A DNA stretch of 64,000 nucleotides, taken from the NCBI GenBank assembly GCA_963377175.1, contig CAUJNA010003494.1:807256-871255 (forward strand). Reading direction: 5' to 3'. Position numbers and translations under genes: made by a program. The DNA comes from Effrenium voratum (lineage: Eukaryota; Sar; Dinophyceae; Suessiales; Symbiodiniaceae). Shown in pieces: positions 24,791 through 38,046 of this stretch (position 1 is the first letter of the stretch; each line of letters opens with the position of its first letter). The notes under the pieces were generated by a model. That model was not told the origin of the DNA. It worked only from the letters and a program-made list of their open reading frames with translations, and made no database searches.

Positions 24791-24945
24791 AATGAATTTT
24801 CCGAACCTCGGAGGCTGCTGGGAGTGGATCATTTCGTGCTCTACGACCGCGCCGGGACACCCGGCGCCTTGTGCGCCGTCCCGGGGCCGTCCCGGGACGA
24901 ATCCCCCGCGCCTCCCCGCAGAGACCCCCCCCAAGAAAAAGGGAA
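24791..24945 (+). CDS. Candidate exon, possibly of a GT92-type glycosyltransferase
   Basis: A GC-rich island reads RRLLGVDHFVLYDRAGTPG in the plus frame. This resembles the Gly-Val-x-His-Phe-x-x-Tyr-Asp signature near the N-terminus of family 92 (DUF23) glycosyltransferases, a family often expanded in dinoflagellates. Exon limits were not resolved and the downstream residues become proline-rich. It could also be an isolated pseudo-exon. Confidence 0.35.
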
Positions 24946-25537
24946 GAGCTGGTTTCCAGGGTGTAGGATTTATATAAGCCAGACCCTACAATTTTGTAAC
25001 AGAAGCCCAAAGGAGGTGGTTGAAGCAAGAGCTGGTTGAGTTTAAACATGTTTCAGCCGGATGGCCCAACCCTTGACCCGTTTGGCATTTCCAGGGATAC
25101 AAGAAGGCCCAAAACAATTCTCACTGCCAGATGGGAGTGGTTTCCCTTGTGATTGTAGTGTTTTCACTAAAAAGTTTGGACAGGAAGTTTGGGAATTCCC
25201 AGCCCCATTTTCAACATCCCTTGGGTTTATGGAAAACCGAAAACCGGATGGAGGTTTTAAAGGGAAGCAAGAAAGACACCGAAGCCAATTTGGGGGTCCT
25301 AGTCCCTAATTTGACCCATACTTTTCCGGTCTGGGAATTGTCTGTAATAATTGCAGATTGGGCTTGGAATTTCACTGTTTCTCAGGATGGGGAACCCAGG
25401 TTGGTATCTTGGTTAAACCGTGGACAAATGGGTCGACAGTTTGCAGCGCTTGCTTGTTCCAAACGGGTGTGTTTGTTTAGAAAACCCCAGAATCGTTCGC
25501 CTGGAAACAGCAACCAAAAAGGACCCTTAAAAAGAAA

Positions 25538-25559
25538 ACACACACACACACACACACGC
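25538..25559. repeat. CA microsatellite
   Basis: (CA)n run of about 10 units. Confidence 0.85.
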
Positions 25560-28405
25560 TCACAAATACCATTGCGTGTTGCTTGTCGCTGGCGCATTGT
25601 TTGCAGGAGACTGAGACTTCCAACCGGTTACATGCTGGCTTCCAAGCCAAAATAGCCATTTGCCGACTTGTTGTTGCCATTTCACCTGGGGTAAAACGAG
25701 CTCACCGATGGCACCATTGGGGCTCCCTTAATTTTGGTTTCGCGAACATGAATTCGCAGATCCATGCATTAGGTGATTGACAAAGTTGGCATGCCCTGCT
25801 TGTGGTGCCATTGCTGTATGACTAATGCTTCATGTGTCAGTGCCTGAGCAGTGCGTTAGAAGGGGCGGTGTCCGTTCACAAAGCCTTATACAACAGAATA
25901 CAACGTATCTCTGCACGGAGTCGTTTGGATTGTGCTCAGCGCAGCGCTCAGGATGGATCACTTCAAGGAGACGGCATTCTGGACCCCTACATCCTCAACG
26001 GCTACGTTGGTCTTGCATGGTTGCCGGAAGGAAGCTGTGCTCACCTTGTTTTACTCGTTGCCTCACATGTGAGCCAAGCGTGTGGGGGTTGGCCCACGTT
26101 TGGCTAGGGAACATTCGAATAGACCTTTTACCCTCCCGCCCGGATTTAGGAACCCTTCTAAGAGCCCTTCTGCGTTTTGGTTCTGACCTGTGATGGCAGG
26201 TATATAATTACCCTTAATTGGGTTCTTAAGAGGAAACCAAAGAGGTACTGGCCATTTCTGGGTTCAACTTTTTGTTGAGACGCCCCCATCTAAGTGTTTG
26301 CTTGCAAAGTACATCAGCAGAATTGCGTGGCTTCCCACTGCGTCGCTCATATACTGGCATTCGCGGGCGAGCGACACTGTTGGGGAAGGCAGTTTCCAGG
26401 AGCTTTTTACCGAGCATGGACGGGTACACGCACACGACGACTGGCTACTGGGCAAGTAACATCGCGACCCCAAGGGGTTTGGTTTGCAAGCGAAAACGCA
26501 AGAAGCTTTCGTTCGAGCCCTTGTTACGGGTTGGCACTGTGTCGTAAGAATGGTGAGTAGAAAGGGTATATGGATATGGATATGGATGGTCACAGTAGGA
26601 CACGCAGTGAAGGCAATGCTTTGCCTGAACCAATGGCGGAATTTCTTGGCACATCAGTCGCCGATCAAAGGTCCTGAGAGCTCTTTTATGTCTTTTATTT
26701 GGGGGTTTGAACATTTATAGTATCTTCCATTTGCTTAAGACTACGTTTATGGTCTCCTACTGGTTTTAAAGGGAATCTCTCAATGCTGGAAATGTGTTAT
26801 TTTTCCATGGACTTAAACAAAGAGGGGATCGTGCATTTTATTAAGAGTATGTTTAGAGGGAATCTATCAATATACTGGAAATACCTTTTCCAGGGGACCT
26901 AAGCAACTGGAAGGTATAGTCTGCCCGGAGGATGTTTGCTTTCACGGAACGACCCTTTTGGTGCTGATCCCTTGATGCCAGGTGACATACTTCCCGCGGT
27001 TTTCGCTCTACGCGCTTTCGGAGCAACTTGGCCGAGTATACTTTGGTCTGTCCTTGTTTCGGAGAGCCCCCAAAGTTGTGGTTTTCCTGTTGGTTTCCCT
27101 TTGTCACCCAAACAAGGGGCGAAGCCTCACCAAGAGACAGACCCACTTAGATGTTTAACCCATTTAGTAAGTAGTTGCAGCATGAATATGTTATATAACT
27201 GAGACATCGAATATTGTTTTAGTCCCCTTACAACCATAGTTGCAACCTACTTGAAATGCGGTTTGAGCACGCAAGTAGGGGCCCCTTGTTGGTATCGCAT
27301 GACAAGAGACTTTTAGGGTCTACACATGGCTAAAGTCATTGTTCTATAATTACATCCTTTTTGGTTCATGTCATGTCACCAGGAGTTTCCAGGTGCTGCA
27401 TACAAAGAGTGCCGGTTTGGAAGATCCTTTGGCCGGGGAATTGCAAAGCGAAGGAGTCATGACGCACGGCTTTTTTCATGCACTGAACGAACTGCTTGCC
27501 GTGTGAATCATGTTGCTTTCTCGACTTGAGTATGGCGGATGCCTCACTGATTGCAATCGGACCACGTCCTTTGACCTTTGAGAAAACCCACTTGAAGCTG
27601 TGCCAAAAACCTACGGGTTGATCGGATTCTGCTTCCTTGGGAGGGCTGCCACTGGACCGGCCACATTGAGACACACTGAGGATGCAGCAAAGTTTCAAGA
27701 AATCCAAGGGAATGATTCGAGTCCCCCAAGTACATACCAACAAACCGTGGTCTCCTTCATTCATGGTTTTATTGAAACTCATTTTGTCCATCCACAGTAC
27801 TGTGTCCATCGCTTGGGGAGGAATGAAGCTCAGCAGAACAACAATGAGTCCTTCTGCAGGCATGCGGCCATGATTGTGGCACGGCAGAACTGTTTGTTTG
27901 CTACTCCTACGTCCCAAAGCAACAATGACAACCAAAGCTTGCCGATCATGCAACAAACCAGCTGATAACTGCTGCCTCCTTGGTTTCTGTTGTTTGGGTC
28001 TGCGTGTTTGATCCTGGAAGTATTTCAGGCGAGTGTAAGAAAGCAAAGATGTGTCCCAAGGTTTCCGAGTTGTTTTGCGTTTCCGATGAGTTATCTTGAG
28101 CCCGACTATAGTGCGATCAATTCTGACGGACTCTAGTTCCTCAGTTTTGGGGTGGCGTGAAACCAATGTGCCCGGCCCTTTTCCCACTGGGCCAACAATT
28201 TGCACCCTCTTCTTTCGGGGGTTGCGGAAGAGATGGCAAATTTTTGCTGTGCGCCCAGAAACGGAGTCCGATCCCAAAAGGAGATTGTCAGATTGCTCAA
28301 ACGATGGCTTTGTCACTTCCAAAGGTTTGAATCGGGTCCTTCCAACACGTGTGGAGGTGTCAACTCCCATCTCTGTTTTGAGGGTAACCCGGGCCCCCGG
28401 ACACA

Positions 28406-28460
28406 CAAATATATATATATATATATGAAGCCTCATATATATATATATATACATATATAC
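28406..28460. repeat. AT microsatellite pair forming a palindrome
   Basis: Two (AT)n runs flank GAAGCCTC. The whole stretch is self-complementary AT-rich DNA. Confidence 0.85.
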
Positions 28461-28751
28461 CCATTAAATTTTGCAGTGTCTTTTCTTTGGGGCTACCCTT
28501 TTTATGCTGTTTATGGTGGTTTCAAGGGAGACCACAAGCAAAACCAATGTGGGCGAACCGCTCGCCCTATGTTGAGTCACATCCCTTTGGGTCTCCAAGC
28601 CCTCGATGTCGACCTTCCGGGTTCGAGGCACCACGACCTGATCCATGCGGGAGATGGCTGGCCATCAGCAGCAGCTCGCCGCGGATGTTTTGAAACGCAA
28701 CGCGGTTTCAGTGCCTTACGTCTGGGGTAGACTGAGGATACCCTCCCCCAG

Positions 28752-28827
28752 ACTAACACGGAAGCTCCCAGGACCTGTTTGGAAGACTTCCATTTACATA
28801 GGCCTTTTGGGAGCTTCCATGTTAGCT
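28752..28827. repeat. Short foldback element
   Basis: Inverted arms CTAACACGGAAGCTCCCA and TGGGAGCTTCCATGTTAG enclose about 40 bp. Confidence 0.75.
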
Positions 28828-29427
28828 GAGTGTACATTTTGCATTTTACCAGTGACTCAAAGTGAAGCAAACAAACAAAATGCACATTCTACAACTGGGC
28901 CTAGCTCCAATCATGACATGACACCTTCAAGCGCAGCGGGTCCTGTTCGGGAATACGGCGCGAACCATCGCGCACCAATCATTGCCTACAACAGTTTGCC
29001 TGTTGATATGTCCACGTTCCTTGGGCATTTTGATGGGTGTATCAACATTTGCTATTTTTTAGTTTTTCTGGAAGGTCTGACGCGAAGGAAATCACTTCAA
29101 ACAGCTTGGGCTGTTCAGCCCACGTCGACTCACATAATTCCTAACTCCTATGTGAAAGCACGGGAAGTAAGTAGCATCATTCTGCGCAGGAAGAACCCTG
29201 TCAGCCACCATTTCTGGGCAGTCACAAATCCAGTTTGGCAAATGAGAGCGAAAGGAGCGAGTTGGAACTGACTTCGGGTGCTGGCACTGGTTGTTGGCCC
29301 ATATCATGTCTGGTTATCTCGGCGTCTCCGATTTGAAGGGAGGGTTGGCACACCTCAAGTGATGGTTGGCAGACAATCCTGGTAAGTAATGTATGCCAAC
29401 ATTTGACCCGTTTGGAGGGTTAATTTG

Positions 29428-29538
29428 GGTGTGGGTCAAACACAAATACCCCTTTCTTGGGCAACCCCCCCCCTTTCCTTTGGTCTATTTTGAAGGGAAC
29501 ATCTGAGGGGTATGGGGTTACCAGGCCTTTGACCCACA
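29428..29538. mobile_element. MITE-like family C, copy 1
   Basis: Ends GTGTGGGTCAAA and TTTGACCCACA are inverted repeats about 110 bp apart. Other members are at 34433, 41042, 41851, 48601, 49085 and 52046. Confidence 0.75.
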
Positions 29539-32500
29539 GCGATGTGAGTAAATAGTGTGGACGAAATCCAGTTGGCACCACCAAAGAAAGCCCGGAATGA
29601 TTCGATTTTCCTGTGAATACCTGTTCTTTTAGAGGGTTTTTTTGGATCGATCCAAAGAACATCCATGGGCTTGTCTTTTCATTGCAGCTCCCTACAAACC
29701 AAATCGCGGGTTTCCCCTTCCTTGCGAGTGAACCACTAAATGACACTGCCCATCAAAAAAGCGAGAGGTCCCGAAGCTATCGGAGAGCCCTGCTAGCTTG
29801 AGAAACCGACAAACCCAAACAACCCATGTACCTGAACCCTCAACATTCCAACTTGAAAATGGGTTATGGCAACTATGGTTGGTGGTTTCCCTTTAAGGGT
29901 AGGTTGTGGGGCCAGGTATGCAATTCTGTGGATGGTTGCGAAATCCTGAAATCGCACCACGAAATGACACCATAGGAACCATAGATGCCTTTTGAAGCGA
30001 ATAGTGGGTTGATCCGTTCAGGGCTGCTTGGACCCTTTGTGGGGTTGGCTCGTGACAGGCAAAATGTCACAACTTACTCAGATTTGCCGAGGCCGCCCCG
30101 GATGCACAGGCCGGCCGGTGGATTGTTGAGTGCCCAAGAGCTTGTCAGCATGTTTCTGGCTCCGTGCCCCCCCTCCCCGAGATCTGGAATTGGACATTGT
30201 CGGACTATGACATGAATTAGTACTGCCGATAGCTTTGACAGTTTATATCACAGCTTTGATTTTTCCTAGGGGGCACGGGCTAGCATTAGTTCGGTTTTTG
30301 TTTGCCCAAAACATGGCCTCCAATGCAACATGCTTGGCTGGCAGCACTTGTGGAAGCTTGTGGCCTTGTTGCCTAGTCTGGGCCATCAGGGGACGAAGAA
30401 GACGCTATCCGCCTCTACGCCGAGCCGCAAACAACAACAAGCTCATGTTTCTCCTCGGGATAAATATGGGTGTGCCTTAAAATAGGGGGCGCCAAACATG
30501 GCTGGTTTCCTTTTGGAGTCCTTTTAAAACAACAAAAAGTGTCCCCTCAAGAAAGACGGACCCACATCCCTTGAAGGAAACAGGCAACAACATGGAGAGG
30601 GTCCCATGGGAATATGTCATATACGCACAGCAAATCGTTCGGAACTTGTGTTGCAAACATGTTTTGGTACAATTCACCCTGATTGTGGGTACCTGGTAAA
30701 TTCCTGCACCAGTTGGTATGGACAACACCCTTACGCTGAGTGAACAAAATCCAACTCACACCACTTGAACATACAAGCATAAACCTGCCAACTGTTGTAT
30801 TTTGTGGATTCTAGGGAGCCCCCGGTTCACCGAGCAATCCAACAGCCTTGGGTTTTAACATCCTTGAACACCAGCATGCGAGACGCTGCCTCATGGCAAC
30901 AGGAATGCAAGGGAAGAGGATCTTGCAAGTGCACGATATGAGGGCCTGAATTAAGCAACCACATACGTGTTGTCTCCCATGATCATGACTGAACTTGGCT
31001 TGAAAGCACCTTCACAACCACATTCTGATTATTCAGGCCCTTTTAGTACAATGCTTATGCTTGAGAAGCGCGGCACATCAATGGGACACTGTTTGCGGTA
31101 TTTGCTGCCATGTTTTGGCACGTGCTCTTGACGTATGTGTTTGCCCTTCGCCTTCCTCCCACTAACATAGCATTTGTGAGAGGGCACCTGGAAGATCAAT
31201 GTCCTCTTCAAGGAACCCACTGTCAGGTGCCATGTGATTTTATATCTTGAACAGAGACAACACTAAGCCATGCACATGTGGGGTGTAGCAGCTTGCCCAG
31301 CAATGCAACATGCGCAGGACGTGGCACTCCAACTTCACTCGGGTCAAATGGGGTTCAACCCATGGCCTGTGGAAATCAAAGATTTGACGACCAGTAGAGC
31401 CAGGGGGTTCACTGGGATTGCTAAGTTTTCGGTTTGGCCTGGCCATGCGTTTTGAACAGCCCAGTCAGGTTTCACTCGAACCTGTGGGCAGGGCTTCGGG
31501 CGTGATTGACACTCCTTCGGGTGTGGCCTTTTTTTGCGGTTGGACCCGCTGTCCTTTTCGTTTCCCGTTAAAACCACCAAAAAAGGGTGGTTCAACCGGC
31601 CACCCGGTTCCTTGTTTTTTGTTGTTGTTGTTTTTTGTTTGTATTTGTTTCTGGGTGTTGTGGTGGGTTCCACTAAACCAATCTAAAAGTTAGACGTTTC
31701 GCAGAGGATCTGAGGACAGCCTAAGAAACCGCGGTCAAACTTTGGTGCATTTTGCTTGGATGTTAGGACTTCAACTTTTTGTCAACGAGCGGGTTTTCCA
31801 TTAAACCGCTAAAAGTTAAACTTTTTGCAGGGGAGCAGAAAGCACCCAAGTCTTTCTGCGCCTTCCGCGAGATCTAGCGCCATTGCGAGGCTGCCTCTCA
31901 CTGCCTCTTCATGCAGCGCGGCTTGAGCGAATGGGCAGGGCTCTGAGTCCGTACAGACCTCCAGTGAGTGGTGCCCTTTGTTCCTTGTTGTTTTATGGGT
32001 GTAGTTTAGTTTAACAGCAAATACAAACAAACAAACAAACAAGGTTTGTGCCCTTGTTCGTTCGTTTTTTTCTCAAAAGCTGCGAGCTGGGGTCTCTGCC
32101 CAGATAGGTTCTCGAGTGGTTCGGAGCAGATTTTCGGGGTTCCGGAAGGGTTCCTGGTGCCGGTTGCTGTTGGGGATACCACCTGAGCGAATATGTTGGA
32201 GGGGTTTATTTAAAGATAAACTACAAAACAAATCAATAAATTGCTCCAAAAAGCACGAACTACAAAACCAACTACCAAGCCAACTACCCAAAAACATACT
32301 TAACGTTTACTGCCATGAACATCAACTACCCAGAAACAGAAAAAGGTACCTTTTTCCCCGTGGCCACTGGGGTCTGGGTCAGAACACCTGCTGGCGAACT
32401 TCAGGATGGTCATGGTGACATGGTGGCTTAACAGGGAGTTGAGAGCGGGAATTTAGACCCGCTTCCATACATCGAGAAGCCCCCGGGGCTCTGAGTTTTC

Positions 32501-33000
32501 CGGACATTGAAGACATTGCCCTCTCAAACCCACCAGATCCCTTTGGAGGTTTTGATGGACAGGCTCTATTTAAACCAGGTAGTCCCCCGCACATGACGAG
32601 CTCATGCAGGGTTAACACTAGCCCCACGATGATGGTCCCTTGCATGTCCTGCTCGCGGCTTGGGAGCTGCAGTCGGTTGCATGAGACGCACCGAGTCCCT
32701 CAATCACATAGCAGTTCATGCAGTCCGTTTCTGCATTCTGTCCATGGGGCGCCCGCAAAGCGCCACCAGGCAGGTGATATGCCCTCCGCCCACTTTCCAT
32801 GAAGGGGGGGCTGATTCAAGTTGATGTGGATATGCCTCAAGGAAACCGCCACATTCAAAAGAAGGAAATCGGGCTCTATCTTTTTTCACGCTAGGTATGT
32901 TTACCTGTAGGTCTTACATGATGGCTTCTCCTGGTTACTTTGTGGCAACTGAAAGCACTGGGTAGGAGAAAGCACCAAAAACTTCGAGCCCGTTTTGTCC

Positions 33001-33175
33001 GTGGAGTTCCACCGGCTTTCGTTTCGGCCCGTGGCTCCGAGTCGGAGTCGCGCGAGTGGCGAGGTGTCGTTCCTCCACTCGCCGGACGAGTACCTCTCCA
33101 ACTCCCAGGGGCTGCGCCACGTGGAATCGATCCTAGGCGCGGAATCGGGGCGAAGCGACCCTTTAGCGAAGGACC
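33001..33175 (+). CDS. Candidate exon with DEYL motif
   Basis: This GC-rich island reads GEVSFLHSPDEYLSNSQGL on the plus strand. The DEYL in this context resembles the acidic D-x-D-E-[FY]-L motif of GT92-like enzymes, which would fit the candidate exon at 24.8 kb. It is too short and unbounded for a firm call. The opposite strand is also partly open. Confidence 0.3.
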
Positions 33176-33253
33176 GTGTTTGGTTTTTCCACTTTTGGTC
33201 TATGGTTTTTATCCGCAGGTTTCGAGGCTTGCCGGCACCTCCTTATCCTTAGC

Positions 33254-33308
33254 GTAAAGGTTTAGGGCTTGGATTTAGGGTTGAGGTTTAGGGTTCAGGT
33301 TTAGGGGG
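33254..33308. repeat. Degenerate TTTAGGG array
   Basis: Four TTTAGGG heptamers recur at 14-bp spacing, separated by TTGAGG-like spacers. This resembles an interstitial plant/dinoflagellate-type telomeric repeat. A weaker TTTAGGG/TTAGG-rich stretch is at 48362-48445. Confidence 0.6.
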
Positions 33309-34432
33309 TAGGAATGGCCCCCCCCAAAAAATCGGCTTTGATTTCTGGGTTTCTAGGGGGGGTTATTTCTGGGTCCCCAAGGGGCAACTACTTCTACCCT
33401 TCGGATTTGGAGAGGACCCTCTTCAGTTTTTAGATTCACATGACAGCCAAACAACCATCAGTTTAGAATCAGTTTTGCCGATTTCTGCTTTTGACCTGTG
33501 TACATGTGCAGTGGGTATGGGTTCCGATCCGATCAATGTCCCTGTGGCTTCCCTTGCAAGTACCCCAAAAACAAGGGGCCACTCAAAGATTTGCAGGTGA
33601 GTTGCAAGTGGACCAAGCAGATCCATCATCGATCATTTCATGTTGTTGTGTTTTTCCTCTTTTTTTTCTCTTCTCTGACCCCCAAAGCTTGGCGCACTTT
33701 TGCTACGTGCCCATTTCCCTCTTTTTTTTGCAGTGGTCGCCGTCGTTGTCTTCGCTCCCAGAGGGCCTTTGGTTCGCCAGAAAGCCGCGCAACTGCCCAC
33801 GTGGCCACCCGTCACGCGCAGGGCCTCTGCGGCCGAAACGTGCGCAAGGACTGGCGGCGGTGGATGTCGGGGGCCTCCGACTTGGCACGTCACTCATCGT
33901 TTTTTCGGGAAGGGGCTGCCGCCGTTTTTTTGTGTGCGGCGTTTTTTTTTGCAAGCACCCAAAAAGGCCAGTTCCAGTTTTCCCGAACCTCACTTTCTCA
34001 GTGCCAGATTCAAAACCCCGGGCAATGGCGACACTACCACTGGGTGCTCCCTGAGACTAACAGAAGGAAGCCCCCAGAAGGCCTGGGGAAATGGAACCTT
34101 AAGTAATTCAAAGGGGTCCCAGAAATCAAAGGGTGAACCTTTAAGAACCTGGACAGGAAATGGAAAGGAACCCCAAAGGACAAAAGCTGGGCTTTTGGCG
34201 TCGTTTGCGTTGACGTCCTTTTTGGCTTGCAAGGGAAACCGCAAGGAACACTGAAGCCTTTTTCGTTTGGGGAGGGAGGTCCACTAAAACAAGACACACC
34301 CAAAATGGCGCAACGGCTGTCCTTTGCTTTCCCCGCAGCCAACAAGAAAAGAGTACCCTCAAAAAAAGGACAGACCCAGATTGTGCCCTTTTCCAGGGTG
34401 CCTGGATTCTCTATAACCCGCACACAAATGGG

Positions 34433-34525
34433 TGTGGCTCAAAATTAAACAGGGGGGGTTACGCGGGTTTTAGTCTTTGGTTCCATTTACTAGGGCTCCA
34501 TTTTGGTACCGGTTTTTTGAGCCAA
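34433..34525. mobile_element. MITE-like family C, copy 2
   Basis: Ends GTGTGGCTCAAAA and TTTTTTGAGCCA. The interior has GGTTTTAGTCTTTGGTTCCA-type sequence and GGTACC. Confidence 0.8.
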
Positions 34526-35760
34526 TGACATGGGGTCATGACCATTTATTTTGGTTGACCCCATATTCAAAGGATCGAGGGAAACCACCAATCTTGGGTT
34601 CCAACCCCGTTTCGAGCCACACTCACAATTGGCAAATTTCTTGGCTGCCCTAAAAAAAAACAAAAAACTCAGGGGTCCCTGAATTTCCCCTCTTTCTGAT
34701 TTGAATTGTCAGTTGTTGGGCTTTGTACAAACTTCAAATGATATGATCTTCAAAGAGAAGAGATTCTGGGTGGCGCGTCTTTTTTTCGGTCCTAGGTGTA
34801 GGGTTGGATGTTGACCAAGGCTCACATCTTGCAACTTAGCGGGAAACTGGTCAGCGACTCAGCTGCCACAAGGGAGCCCCGTACCGAAGGGACCCTCCCT
34901 GGTCTAGCAGTCACCATGTCACCATGGGCAAACACGACACACGTTGCAAAACACTTCCCGGGCTTTGAAGGAAACAGTAGCCCTAGGGTTCAAGCCCCAT
35001 CAAAAGAATGAATGACCCAATTCAGATGATGACACGGTGGTTTGAATAGGGACAAGAAAGGCAATTCATTTGCGAGGGTAGTTTTGATACAGCTGGCTGG
35101 CCCTTAACGGGAATCGCATGTTTCTCTGCTGCAGTTTTTACGCAGGCTTTTGCTTATACCCCGCGCAACTGTCAGAGTCAGACTCTTTTGGATTCTTTTG
35201 CTCCCCTCCGTTGAGGCTGCAAAAGTTGACCTGCTGTGGTCCCCTTAGTTTTTTTCCCTTGACACAAACTTCAAATATGAGACTCTCAGAAAGGTAAATC
35301 ACACATCGAATTCTGCTAAACAACTTTCGAATCGCGGATGCCAGAACAAAACACAACTGAACCAGATTGAGCCATTGCTTGGGTACCGTACATGCCAACA
35401 TAGGGAATCCCTCCCCCCCAAAACTCACTTGCGGAGTTCCTGGACTTGGTACTTTTTGGGAAGACCATTTGGCAGACAAACGTTTGGACTTTTTTTGACC
35501 AATCCACGGAAGTGAGCACATGGCCATTACTCGGGTACTGTACATGCCAACACTCCCACTACTTTCCTCTTGTAAAGGGCCTTTTTGCACTTCCATGTTA
35601 GTTGTTAGTTGGTGGGAGGGTCAACTTGTGCTTTTGGTTTCTCCCTAAACACCAAAGGGTACCCTCCGTCAGGTCACGGCCATCTATTTCACCCGGTCGC
35701 AGCATCGCAAGCCCCAAGGGCCTGTGCGACCGGGGGCCCAGCATGGGAGTGACCGTGGGG

Positions 35761-35826
35761 AGTTGGTTGGGGGTTGGGGGGGTTTTGGGGGTTTGCGGGG
35801 GGGGGGGGGGGTTGGGAAGGGGGGGA
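35761..35826. repeat. G-rich low-complexity tract
   Basis: Runs of G interrupted by T. The tract could form G-quadruplexes. Confidence 0.8.
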
Positions 35827-36151
35827 GAATACCATCCTTGAGCTTTTCTTCAGGTTTTCAGGTTTACTTGAGTTGTCCAAATTGAGGGCGTCCGTCTGCC
35901 TTCAAGCGATGTTTCTTGTTTGTCCTTGTTAGCTTAAATGGAAGCAGTCATGGCCTGTAAAGATGTTCTTCTCTTGCGGCACTAAAACCACACCCACACA
36001 AGTTTACATGGGCGTTATACCCACCATGAGGGTTGTATGTGCTTCCCATAGGTCACTCTTCAGACAAGGCAATGTCGCATCCCAGTTCAATTAGACTCAG
36101 AATTATCCAGGGATTGTGAGTCAGGGGTCCGCGGTTCGATTGCTGGTTTGT

Positions 36152-36155
36152 TTGA

Positions 36156-36211
<56 letters not shown>
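36152..36211. repeat. TTGC microsatellite
   Basis: (GCTT)n of about 15 units. Confidence 0.95.
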
Positions 36212-36213
<2 letters not shown>

Positions 36214-37157
36214 CATTGGTTTTGCTTGTGTCTATTTGGTTGTTCGGATGGCCGGTGGAGGATTGTCCCTGGACTTTGCAGGCCCAGACCGGTGGCTGGC
36301 TTCCTTTGTTCTTGTTTCTGCTTTTGGGAGGGAGGTTCCAATTGAAAAAAACCGGACCACCACAGCGTTCCTTACCGTTCCCTTGATTCCCGCGGCCAGG
36401 GGTCGAACTGACTGGTGTGAAGGAGACAATGCAAATCGAACTTGCTTTCCCCTCCAAGGGATGTGTTGGCTTTTGAACTGGAGAAAGCTTAAGGCTTTGG
36501 GCTTTCAGGCATTGATTAGGGATAGAGCTTGCCGGCTTGGTATGCACGCTTTCACGGACACTCCTCCCTAGTTTACAGGGCTTCCCGCCGATTCGCGGGC
36601 ACAACGGAGCGATTGCCACGTTGAAGGTCTGAAAACTTGGGGGGCCGACGCGGGGCCGATTCTTATTTTAGACGTTTGGATCTATTTGTGGGATTTGCGA
36701 CTGGACAAGCGACAAGAGTCCATTGCTCGTGCCAACATCGATTTTCGGCTGACATCAAGTTCCTGTGCTTGGTGGACTTGCGCTGCTTGAAGCAAATGGT
36801 TTGTCTCACAATAGGAATTGGCGATTGGTTTCCCATTGAACCAACCCCAGAACAGGGCCAGCATCAAAGGCGTACCCAAATAGCGTGTTTGAGGTTTGTT
36901 TTGAGGGACTCCGTATCGCAGGTTTCCATTGAGAGACATGGGCCCCATGTATATAACCGGGGGGGGGAACTTCCGTCACAACCTCTCAGCCAAGCAATTT
37001 AACAGGAAACCATCCATTCCCATTTAGCGACAAGCACGCGCATAGAATGGGGTGTCTTCCGTCCCAACCCCTTAGCCCACCCTACATATTGGTGGCCGCC
37101 CAAGATCTAAACGCCTTGATCCTACTCGCCGTCAACTCCTAACAAGGATTCCTTGTT

Positions 37158-37248
37158 ACCCAGAGGGTCCAAGTACCTTCTAGGGAGGTACTTAGAGCCC
37201 TTTTTACTCCCAAAAGCCATCCTCAGGTGGTACTTGGACCCTCTGGGT
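37158..37248. mobile_element. Small foldback with perfect 20-bp inverted ends
   Basis: ACCCAGAGGGTCCAAGTACC at 37158-37177 is exactly inverted at 37229-37248, leaving 51 bp inside. The perfect arms indicate a young or actively homogenised element. Confidence 0.9.
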
Positions 37249-38024
37249 TAGGATTTGGTACCCCTTTCTTGGTGGTTGAAGCTAACTAAGTTCCTTTTAG
37301 TAATGCTCGTCGTTAAAAACTCCAGATCTCAGGGCCGGTTTCTTGGTACCAACGGACCCTCTTTTGGAGAAAACCGAGAAGGAAAATGGAGGAAACGCTA
37401 GAAAATTGTGAAGTTCTGCTCTCTATGGTTTATAGAGTTTGATGCCAGGGGTACAACTTGCAGTGGACTTGACACAAGTCCAAACTCTTTCTTTGCAGTT
37501 CAAATGGTCTTCTTCAACTTTTCGACCCCCAATCCAAGAGAGCCCATTCAAACGACAAGTCACACTTTGGTATCACAGATTTCATGCGGTGTACCACAAC
37601 CATGCTGGTGTTTGGAAGGGTGGTTGGTTGTATGGCTCTGACTTTAATAAGAAACCTCCTGAAAAGTGATTGGGGGACATGATGCCTCCACCGAATTCTG
37701 ATGTCCGCCAAAGGCTCCCCTACTTGCAAATGGTTGAAACTTTTGTTCACTGGCCTTTACAAGGGAATCATCATTCCAGGGTTTCTTAGGTGCAGGATTT
37801 CGTCCACAGTAGGATTCACACCAGGCTGGCATCATAGGTTTTCCTTTGGGCCGATCTCGGGTCAAGGTAAGTCGCCCTGGCTCTTTGGGCGCTACGTCTA
37901 CCGCGCCTCCGCCGGGACCCAAGTACTGCGAGTCGGAGTAATGGAAACGAGGCCCAGTAAAAACCCCCTAACTGCGGTCTGCTTGAAGACTCTGTATATT
38001 TGAGTGTGTCTCCAATCAAAAACC

Positions 38025-38046
38025 TTGAATATATATATATATATTA
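38025..38046. repeat. AT microsatellite
   Basis: Short (AT)n run. Confidence 0.75.

Noticed and set aside
27366..28454. 362-residue minus-strand ORF
   Set aside because: It begins in an AT microsatellite, has composition like the surrounding repeats, and shows no recognisable domain. It is probably fortuitous.
36117..36140. Possible tRNA or SINE B-box (GCGGTTCGATTGC)
   Set aside because: No A box or tRNA fold could be assembled around it.
37862..37955. Exon-like island open on both strands
   Set aside because: Plus (GKSPWLFGRYVYRASAG) and minus (YLGPGGGAVDVAPKEPG) readings are equally plausible, so no strand or limits can be assigned.
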